Source: Chthonomonas sp. UBA2387 (GTDB lineage: Bacteria; Armatimonadota; Fimbriimonadia; Fimbriimonadales; Fimbriimonadaceae). From it: 64,000 nt of DNA. How positions within the stretch are numbered: the first letter of the stretch is position 1; every line of letters starts with the position of its first letter. Shown here in pieces: positions 26,651 through 33,276 of this stretch. The stretch covers positions 25,340 through 89,339 of the forward strand of contig DDSP01000064.1 in NCBI GenBank assembly GCA_002343445.1, given 5' to 3'. A program made the position numbers and the translations under genes. The notes under the pieces are model-generated. The model was not told the DNA's origin and searched no databases. It saw only the letters and a program-made list of their open reading frames with translations.

Positions 26651-26734
26651 ATGAACCTATCCTCTCTCTCGGCGCGGCTCGTTGACCACGCCACTCACCA
26701 GTATAGCGACCTTACGGCCAAATGAATCAACGAT

Positions 26735-28771
26735 TTAGCGTAAAGATTTCACGAGGAACACGAACTCGGCCGAACCGCCTGGCAATCCGTCGCCCGAGGG
26801 CCACGCGCCCAGGTTCTCGCCATCGAGCTTCCAACCGGTTGCCAACCCGGTCAACGAGTCGCGAACCGTGACTCGATACGTGTCCGGTTGAAGAGGCCGG
26901 GCTAGGCTGAGCGTCGCCCGACGACCGCTCATGGACGTATGAACGCCGAACTTGACCGATCCCGTTCGGCTGCCAACGATCGCAAAGTCGCCCGCGCGAG
27001 CGACAACGCCCGTCGTGAAGTCGATGGCGATGGACCGGACTCCCCGCGCGTTTAGGTCGAAGTGGCGGGGCGACGTGCCCACGATCACCGGGGGCCCCTC
27101 GGCATACGCGACGCGCTCGATGCCCGTGTTCAACACCCACCCATCGGGGTCTAGCGTCGGAGTACCCGGATCGGCAGCCACGGGGATCGCGTAGTGCTGC
27201 GTCCGCGCCGAGTTCCAGAGCGTGGTGTCCAAACCTGTGCCGCGCAAGCCGACCGGCATGGCGAACGTTGGCCACGCCGTGTTCTGGCGCTGCTCCAGCG
27301 AGACGAGCAAGTAGTCTTTGTCTGCGATCCGCCTGAGTTCGCTGCCCCAGCGGTAGCTTGGCGCGCCGGGCTGGAACAGCCAGGGATCGAAGAACCACGA
27401 GAGGTCCCGGGCGGCGACCTGCTCGGCCGTTTCGATGAAGTTCGCCGTGGCGGCCGTGCCCCACGCGTGTCGCGCGCGATGTTCTGCGAGGATGGCGAAG
27501 AACGTGGCGTCTCCAACCACCTTGCGGAGCATGTGCAGCACCCACCCTGCCTTGCGATAGGAGAAGTTGCCGCTGAAGATACGCGACACCGAGGTTGGGT
27601 TCGGGATGTACACGGTCCCATCCACCGAGCCGGGCCGGCGGGATTGCATGGCCGACTTGAGTGCCGGCAACCCGCTGCTTCCCGGCTGACGCTCCGCCCA
27701 GAGGGCTTCGGAATACGTGGCGAACCCCTCGTTCAGCCAGATGTCGCTCCACGTTTCGCACGTCACCAAGTCGCCCCACCATTGGTGGGCCAGCTCGTGG
27801 GCGGTCAGCGATTCGCCCCAACCGCCTTGGCCCGACATCGTTTGGTGCTCCATTCCTCCGCCAAACCCGAACTGATAGATCCCATACTTTTCGCCCAGGA
27901 ACGGATACTCGCCGAAGATGGGCCGGAACGCGGCGAGCATGTCGCGCGACCGCTCCCACAGCGCCCGCCGGTCGGCGTTGTCGTGCTCGGGGTAGATCAT
28001 GAAGTCGAGCGGCATGGTCCCGTTCGGCGATTCGTAGCTGGTCCGCCACGAGTTGTAGTCGGCCACGCTGAAAGCGACCAGGTAGGGCGCCATGCGGTAG
28101 CGCGAGACGAACCGGTGGCGGATCAGGCCGTTCGGGGCCGTCGTGGTGCCCGAAGGCAGGCCGTTCGCCGCCACCGACAAGCCGGGCGGCACGCCGATTT
28201 CCAGGTCGATCGTGGCTTTGTCGGTGTTCACGTCCTTGGCGGGCCACCACGTGTAGGCGAACCAAGGCTCGCTCAACGTCGAAACATGCGGCATGCCGTT
28301 CGCCTTGGTGGTGAACAGGATCGAACCGAAGCCCTCGCCTTGCGGTGGCACGCCCTGGTACGCGACCTCGATCGCGAACGCTTCGCCGTTCTTGTAGGTG
28401 CGGTCCAGCGGGACCCGGATCGTGGCAGCGTCCAGCCGCTCGTAGGTCACGGTTCGCTCGTTCTGGATCACCACCACCGTGAACGCGTTCGAGATGCGGA
28501 TGTCGATGGAGTTCAGTTGCGACGTTCTCGACCTTCCGTGGATCACACAACGGCCCACCAACCGCCGACCCGGAATGTCGAGGTCGATGGAGAGTTGATA
28601 GTGGATCACGTCGGACGTCGGATCAAGGTCTGAGGGCGGCAGCAGCAACGCGGCCAAGGGCAACGGCTCGCTACGCGCGATGGAGCACTGGTCGCAACCG
28701 TGCCAGGCGAACAGCGACGCAGTCGCGAACATCGCCAGACTGCAGGCGAGGGACCGCAGAAAGGGCCTCAT
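26735..28771 (-). CDS. exported M1-family zinc aminopeptidase
   Basis: 678 residues with a signal peptide (LRSLACSLAMFATASLFA). The M1 N-terminal beta domain (about 50-240) is followed by the exopeptidase motif GGGMEHQTM and the zinc site HELAHQWWGD with the third ligand Glu in WLNEGFATYSE; a Tyr for transition-state stabilisation is expected in the YRKAGWVLHML region. It lacks the long C-terminal ARM domain of aminopeptidase N; about 150 C-terminal residues are beta-rich instead. It trims N-terminal residues from peptides, probably in the periplasm. Confidence 0.92.
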   Translation of the reverse strand: MRPFLRSLACSLAMFATASLFAWHGCDQCSIARSEPLPLAALLLPPSDLDPTSDVIHYQLSIDLDIPGRRLVGRCVIHGRSRTSQLNSIDIRISNAFTVVVIQNERTVTYERLDAATIRVPLDRTYKNGEAFAIEVAYQGVPPQGEGFGSILFTTKANGMPHVSTLSEPWFAYTWWPAKDVNTDKATIDLEIGVPPGLSVAANGLPSGTTTAPNGLIRHRFVSRYRMAPYLVAFSVADYNSWRTSYESPNGTMPLDFMIYPEHDNADRRALWERSRDMLAAFRPIFGEYPFLGEKYGIYQFGFGGGMEHQTMSGQGGWGESLTAHELAHQWWGDLVTCETWSDIWLNEGFATYSEALWAERQPGSSGLPALKSAMQSRRPGSVDGTVYIPNPTSVSRIFSGNFSYRKAGWVLHMLRKVVGDATFFAILAEHRARHAWGTAATANFIETAEQVAARDLSWFFDPWLFQPGAPSYRWGSELRRIADKDYLLVSLEQRQNTAWPTFAMPVGLRGTGLDTTLWNSARTQHYAIPVAADPGTPTLDPDGWVLNTGIERVAYAEGPPVIVGTSPRHFDLNARGVRSIAIDFTTGVVARAGDFAIVGSRTGSVKFGVHTSMSGRRATLSLARPLQPDTYRVTVRDSLTGLATGWKLDGENLGAWPSGDGLPGGSAEFVFLVKSLR

Positions 28772-28779
28772 CGCCCTTC

Positions 28780-28785
28780 ATGATA
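28780..28785 (-). promoter_or_regulatory. -10-like hexamer, leaderless type
   Basis: On the minus strand TATCAT ends 8 nt before ATG 28771 of the M1 peptidase gene. It lies just past the stop of the upstream S41 gene. Confidence 0.6.
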
Positions 28786-28793
28786 CATCGCGC

Positions 28794-29834
28794 TTACGAA
28801 CCGCCCGCGATCGCCTTCAGAACCTGCTCCAGCCGCTCGCGGTCGGAGCCCTGGGCGGCTTCCTTGAGCTTCTCGACGGCCATGCGGTGGGCGACGGTCA
28901 GGGCGTCCTCGGGCTTGGCTTCGACCTCGGGGAGGACGCCCGTGCCTTCCCAGTTCTTGCCCGTGATCGGGTTCTTGGCCATACCGACGGGGATGAACGC
29001 CGAATAGTGGTCGCCGAGCCGAACCGTGCCGCCAGGGTTCGCGCCACCCCACGTGCTCTCTCCGATCAGCGTGGTCCGCTTCTGGGTCTGGAGGTTGTAC
29101 GCGAACTCCTCGGCGCCTGAGCCGGTGCGCTTGCCAACGACGACGAAGATCGGCTTGTCGAAGTACGCGTGCTCCTTGACGGGCTCGGTGATGAAGTCGT
29201 TCTGCACCAGTTGGTCGCCCCGGCGCATGAGCAGGCTGTTCACATGCGTGGGCTTGTCGAACAGATAGCTGCAGATCATCCGGACGGTCGAGGGCGACCC
29301 GCCACCGTTCCCGCGCAGGTCGAAGATCAACGCGTCGGTGTCGGCGACAAAGGCCATCGCCGCTTCGACCGGACGCCGGGCGATCGCAGGGTCGCTGAAC
29401 ATGTTGAAACGGATGTAGCCCACGTTGCCTTGCAGCCGCTTGACCTCTTCGAACCCGGCGTTGGCCTGCCGCATCTGCTTCGCCATCGCCGCGATCTCGG
29501 CCTCAGAGGGCTCGGCGGCTTGGGCTCGGGCGGGCAGAGGAGTCGGGCTGAAGCGCACGCGAAGGTGGGCGTCGGAGCAGACGCTGTTGACATCCCGCGA
29601 CAGGGCCAACGCGAACGCCTCGCCCGTCGCGGCCTCATCGTAGGCGCCGAACTTCAGCCGGTCGCGGAGCAACTGGGCTGCGGCCTCGCCCTTGTCCTTG
29701 AGCACGTACCGCTCGGTCATCGCTTTGGCCAGAGCATCCACGACCTGGGCCTTGTCGTCCTTGGATGCCTGAGCCGAGGAGAGAGCGGCCGCCGCCAACA
29801 GCAGCAGCGTGGAAAGGTAAGAGTGCTTCTTCAT
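28794..29834 (-). CDS. exported S41-family peptidase (C-terminal processing protease-like)
   Basis: 346 residues from ATG 29834 with signal peptide MKKHSYLSTLLLLAAAALSSA. The S41 core is present: VGYIRFNMFSDP, DALIFDLRGNGGGSPSTV, VVVGKRTGSGAEEFAYNLQ with the nucleophile Ser in SGAEE, and TLIGESTWGGANPGG. There is no PDZ domain, so it resembles the IRBP/tricorn-type short S41 proteins rather than CtpA. Probably periplasmic. Its upstream region is the 516-bp gap that holds the candidate RNA on the same strand. Confidence 0.9.
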   Translation of the reverse strand: MKKHSYLSTLLLLAAAALSSAQASKDDKAQVVDALAKAMTERYVLKDKGEAAAQLLRDRLKFGAYDEAATGEAFALALSRDVNSVCSDAHLRVRFSPTPLPARAQAAEPSEAEIAAMAKQMRQANAGFEEVKRLQGNVGYIRFNMFSDPAIARRPVEAAMAFVADTDALIFDLRGNGGGSPSTVRMICSYLFDKPTHVNSLLMRRGDQLVQNDFITEPVKEHAYFDKPIFVVVGKRTGSGAEEFAYNLQTQKRTTLIGESTWGGANPGGTVRLGDHYSAFIPVGMAKNPITGKNWEGTGVLPEVEAKPEDALTVAHRMAVEKLKEAAQGSDRERLEQVLKAIAGGS

Positions 29835-29902
29835 CGCGTGTTTCGCGTCGTTACGCTGGGCGGCGCAACGGGAGTTCCCGTTCCCGGCGAGGAGGTGTGG
29901 GA

Positions 29903-30274
29903 CAAAAAGCGAGGGCGCATCGCGCCGAGACAAGCCCGGTGGACGATACGCCCCGCAAGAGAGAGGCCTTTCGGCGCAACTCTCACGTGCCCTGGCCGAC
30001 TCCGAAGAGTCCGCACTCGCACAATCTTCGACCTGGGCACAAGGCCCGTTGCGGTCGAAACCGATCTCAAGTCATTGCTTCGGCGTTGCCGCCTCAGCGC
30101 CCTACCGCGATAGTCCTAACCAGACTAACAGCAAGATGGCTTGCTTTCGGTGTTGCAGAAGCTCAAACCCCGCTGCAAGAGCGGCTTTCGAGACATCTAC
30201 TGCGCCGATTCCTCCGGATACGGGGAGGACGTTTGCTTTCGCTCTCTGCGGCTCGATCCCGCCGCGTCGGCTAC
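29903..30274 (-). ncRNA. candidate structured non-coding RNA, about 370 nt, class unknown
   Basis: This fills the 516-bp gap between the S41 gene and the 30351-31166 gene; no credible coding frame is present. Minus-strand helices visible by eye: GCCGA/TCGGC (30271-30267 with 30208-30204) enclosing GCGGC/GCCGC (30265-30248), GC-GAAA-GC (30242-30235) and TCCTCC/GGAGGA (30229-30210). Farther on come a roughly 11-bp stem with one bulge (30192-30162), GCAAG-CCAT-CTTGC (30144-30131), GGCG-GCAA-CGCC with tandem G-A flanks (30098-30077), TTCGACC/GGTCGAA around GGGC/GCCC (30059-30027), and GACTC-TTCG-GAGTC (30011-29998). GNRA and UUCG loops appear only on this strand. It lacks the tmRNA tag/T-arm, the RNase P GAGGAAAGTCC and the SRP GGAAG core. 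Ends are predicted from promoter and terminator. Confidence 0.6.
29904..29926 (-). terminator. intrinsic terminator of the candidate RNA
   Basis: On the minus strand GGCGC-GAT-GCGCC (29926-29914) is followed by CTCGCTTTTT. It is the only T-tract hairpin in the gap. Confidence 0.6.
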
Positions 30275-30280
30275 ACAAAC

Positions 30281-30309
30281 ATCGTATCACGACTTTTACC
30301 AAATGCCAA
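30281..30309 (-). promoter_or_regulatory. sigma-70-type extended -10 promoter of the candidate RNA
   Basis: Minus strand: TTGGCA (30309-30304), 17-bp spacer, TACGAT (30286-30281), with an extended TG one base before the -10. Start of transcription predicted at about 30274. This is one of the few complete -35/-10 promoters in the window. Confidence 0.65.
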
Positions 30310-30350
30310 GGACTTTTTGAGTCTTCTCGCAAAAATGCGTATTGTCCACG

Positions 30351-31166
30351 TTAGTTTTCCCCACGCAAGGCTTCTTTTCCACCGGCCGATGCGGGCACCC
30401 GCGTCACTTTGTGCGTCAGAGCCAGCTTTCGCTCGACCGGATCGCCCTTGCCGCTCAGAGCGCGGACGGTGCTGGTGGCTGTGCTCGACATCTCGACCAG
30501 TGTGAAGACGCCCAACTTGCGGTCGAACGTCGCCGTGCCGGTCCCGCGCATCTGGGTGTCCACCGTCGAGGCGGCCTCCGAGCGCTCCTTGACGGCATTG
30601 CGGTTCTCGTCCTCCAGTGTGGAGAACGACTGCGAGACCACCAACGCAATGACGGCCTGATCATCGGTGAGCTTCTTGACCGTCGCCTCGTACCGCATCG
30701 GCGCGCCGCCGAAGTCGCGCTCGAACTTCCACGTCTGGTCTTGCGCGAGCGGTCCCTCCGGCCACTCCAAGGGGATGAATGTGATGTCGGCCAGCCGGTC
30801 CTGCTCCAGCCCCGGCAACTTGATCGGCAGCCCGCTGCTCTTGGCCTCGGTCTTCACGGTCTTGCCACGCCCAGTGATGTCCACGGCATGCTTGGGGAAG
30901 AAATCCACGACGGCTTCCAACTCAAGGGGCATCTTGACGTCGTTGAACTTCAATTCGAAGTCCGCGACCTCGCAAGTCAGTCGTCGCTCCGATTCCTTCG
31001 CGGCCACGCCCTCGACCTTCAGGTCCATGCGGATGTCCACCGCTCCCTCGTTCCCGCCGAGGATCGGCAGATAGCCCTCGAACCGGTCTTCCATGCGGAA
31101 CGTGTGCGTGTCGCCTGGAGCGAAACCGTAGGCGAGAGTGGCGAGCGCGAGGCCAAGGAGAATCAT
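30351..31166 (-). CDS. exported protein of unknown function
   Basis: 271 residues from ATG 31166, the first codon after a TATCAT hexamer; longer forms would read through the divergent promoter. The signal peptide is MILLGLALATLAYGFA. The rest is beta-strand-rich with alternating charged and hydrophobic residues (FRMEDRFEGYLPILGGNEGAVDIRMDLKV..., TWKFERDFGGAPMRYEATVKKL), resembling DUF6263-like or lipocalin-type barrels, but no family is recognised with confidence. Divergent from the phosphoesterase/PQQ gene with 52 bp between starts. Confidence 0.7.
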   Translation of the reverse strand: MILLGLALATLAYGFAPGDTHTFRMEDRFEGYLPILGGNEGAVDIRMDLKVEGVAAKESERRLTCEVADFELKFNDVKMPLELEAVVDFFPKHAVDITGRGKTVKTEAKSSGLPIKLPGLEQDRLADITFIPLEWPEGPLAQDQTWKFERDFGGAPMRYEATVKKLTDDQAVIALVVSQSFSTLEDENRNAVKERSEAASTVDTQMRGTGTATFDRKLGVFTLVEMSSTATSTVRALSGKGDPVERKLALTHKVTRVPASAGGKEALRGEN

Positions 31167-31174
31167 GCTTCCTG

Positions 31175-31180
31175 ATGATA
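31175..31180 (-). promoter_or_regulatory. -10-like hexamer, leaderless type (divergent pair)
   Basis: Minus-strand TATCAT ends 8 nt before ATG 31166. It forms a compact divergent pair with TAACTT at 31206-31211. Confidence 0.6.
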
Positions 31181-31205
31181 TACGCCCGAGAATGCGCCGG
31201 TGTGC

Positions 31206-31211
31206 TAACTT
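31206..31211 (+). promoter_or_regulatory. -10-like hexamer, leaderless type (divergent pair)
   Basis: TAACTT ends 7 nt before ATG 31219. Confidence 0.55.
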
Positions 31212-31218
31212 TGGGGTC

Positions 31219-33276
31219 ATGCGCGAACTCACCCGTCGCGAAGTTCTCGTCGCCGGAGCGGCCGTCACGCTCGGACCAGGCGTTTTCCTCAAGCGGTCCC
31301 GGTTCGACGGACTCGAATCCTTCGACTTCGCCTACTACAGCGATTCGCACGTGAGCCTTGAACGCAACCGAAAGGAATGCCGCGTGATGCTCGACGAACT
31401 CGTGGGCCGGTTCTCGCCTGCGCTCGCGATCAACGGGGGCGACGTGGTGGACTATGGCTGGGCGGGCGAGTACGATCAGCACGCCCAGATGCTGGCTGGG
31501 TTCGCGTTCGCCACGCACCACATCCCCGGCAACCACGACGTTCGGTGGTCGCCGCTCGGGCTCAAGATCTTTCAGGAGCGTGTGGGTCCGCCGTTCTCGT
31601 CGTTCGACCACAAGGGCGTCCACTTCGCTCTGCTCGACAGCACGGTCCCGCTCTCGCACTGGGGCCACTATGAATCGGCGATGCTCCGGTGGCTCGAAGC
31701 CGACCTCAAGAAGGTGGGGCGGGAAGTCCCCGTGATCCTCGCGACGCACCACTGGGTCGGACGCGAACCAGCGATGGTGGACAACGAGCAAGCGTTGATG
31801 GAGGTCATCGAACCCTACAACGTCAAGCTCGTCCTCACCGGGCACGGCCACAAAGACCTGCTCTGGGATTGGAACGGCGTGCTCTGCACCATGAACAAGG
31901 GCCTGTATCAGGGCAGCTACCAGCGGGTGGAGATTGACGCGGCCAAGAACACGCTCCGCCTCTCCCGACGCGCGTCCGAACAGCCCGAGGTCCTCACGCT
32001 CCTGGCCGAACCTGGCCTGAAGCCCGAGAGAGCCAAAAGGGAAGTCTGGGCTCTGGGCACGGTCGCTGTCGCCAAGGGTCGTCCAGTGAGCGCGCCCCCA
32101 GCGGCAACCCGCTTTGCATGGAACGGAGCGGCACCGTCGTCCATCGCCAATGGTTCTGTCCCGACCGAGGCCCTGCCGCCAGGCGACAACGCCCTCGTGC
32201 TGCTCGATGATGCCGAGCGAAGCGAAGCGTTCACCGTCCGGGTCACCGATCCCGATTCGCCGCTTCAGGAGCGGTGGCGGCGCAAGCTCGGCGGCGGCGT
32301 CATGAGCCACTTGGTCGTCGAAGGCGGCCGGCTCTACGTCTCCGCGATGGATGGCAGCGTTCAGGCGCTCGACCCCGAGACCGGTCGGCCGCTGTGGACG
32401 TCCTTGACCGGCGCCTACTGCCACTCCTCGCCCCGACTCTCGGGAGACCTGTTGGTCGTCGGAAGCGCCGATGGGTTCGTCTACGCCTTCGACGCCGCCA
32501 GCGGCAGGCCACGGTGGAAGGTCCAGACCCAGGGCCCCGTGTACGCTTCGACAGCGTTCGCCAAGGGGGTGTGCGCGATCGCTTCGGGCGATGGATCGGT
32601 CTATGGGTTGGACGAGAAGACCGGCGCGCTCCGGTGGCAGTACACGTTGCCCAAGACCAACACGTCGTTCATCCAGAGCCCAGCGGCAACCGATGGGACC
32701 CGGTTCTTCCTCGGAGCCTGGGACAACTACCTCTACGCCCTCGACGCCGAGACGGGTCGCTTGGAGTGGCGCTCCATCTGTTGCGAACGCACGTTCGCCT
32801 TCTCGCCCGCGATCGGCGGACCTGCGGTCGCGGATGGCCGCGTCGTGGTCCCCGCCAACGGCAACATCCTCTACTGCTTCGACACGGCCTCCGGCAAGAC
32901 CCTGTGGGAGTACGCGTCGCCCCGCGACAAGGTGGGCTACTCGGGCCCCCGGATCGCCGACGGTCGCATCTACATCGGGTGCTTGGGCGACAACGGCGAG
33001 GCGCGATGCATCGGGCTCGCCGACGGCAAGGAGGTCTGGTGCGCGAACCTGGGCCTAGTCGTTTACGATTCGTCGCCGGCAGTCTCGGACGGCTACGTGT
33101 CGGTGGGTTCGGTGGCCTCGGTGCTCTCGCTCATCGAGCAAGATACGGGCAAAGTGGCGGCCCAGTACCGGTTGCCGCGGGGTCATGTGCTGGCCTCGCC
33201 CGCTGCCCGCGACGGCTGGGTCTGGGCGGCGTCGCTTTCGGATTGGGTCGTCGGCTTCCGCTTGAGGGGCCGCTAG
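31219..33276 (+). CDS. Tat-exported calcineurin-like metallophosphoesterase fused to a PQQ-type beta-propeller
   Basis: 685 residues from ATG 31219. The N-terminus MRELTRREVLVAGAAVTLG is a twin-arginine signal. Residues of about 35-250 carry the five phosphoesterase motifs: YYSDSH, NGGDVVDYGW, IPGNHDVRW, ATHHWVG and LTGHGHKDL, so two metals are expected. From about residue 350 the sequence has repeats of the type GxLYVSAMDGSVQALDPETGRPLWT, about seven WD-like PQQ/BamB blades, up to the C-terminus. Tat export fits folding with metals before transport. It probably cleaves a phosphoester outside the cytoplasm; the propeller may dock to a partner. Its stop shares four bases with the barrel gene. 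Confidence 0.85.
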   Translation: MRELTRREVLVAGAAVTLGPGVFLKRSRFDGLESFDFAYYSDSHVSLERNRKECRVMLDELVGRFSPALAINGGDVVDYGWAGEYDQHAQMLAGFAFATHHIPGNHDVRWSPLGLKIFQERVGPPFSSFDHKGVHFALLDSTVPLSHWGHYESAMLRWLEADLKKVGREVPVILATHHWVGREPAMVDNEQALMEVIEPYNVKLVLTGHGHKDLLWDWNGVLCTMNKGLYQGSYQRVEIDAAKNTLRLSRRASEQPEVLTLLAEPGLKPERAKREVWALGTVAVAKGRPVSAPPAATRFAWNGAAPSSIANGSVPTEALPPGDNALVLLDDAERSEAFTVRVTDPDSPLQERWRRKLGGGVMSHLVVEGGRLYVSAMDGSVQALDPETGRPLWTSLTGAYCHSSPRLSGDLLVVGSADGFVYAFDAASGRPRWKVQTQGPVYASTAFAKGVCAIASGDGSVYGLDEKTGALRWQYTLPKTNTSFIQSPAATDGTRFFLGAWDNYLYALDAETGRLEWRSICCERTFAFSPAIGGPAVADGRVVVPANGNILYCFDTASGKTLWEYASPRDKVGYSGPRIADGRIYIGCLGDNGEARCIGLADGKEVWCANLGLVVYDSSPAVSDGYVSVGSVASVLSLIEQDTGKVAAQYRLPRGHVLASPAARDGWVWAASLSDWVVGFRLRGR

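Noticed and set aside
30049..30354. Short open frames on both strands in the 30.0-30.35 kb gap.
   Set aside because: Starts lie before or inside the predicted promoter, no ribosome-binding site or domain is present, and the helices and terminator explain the sequence better as RNA.
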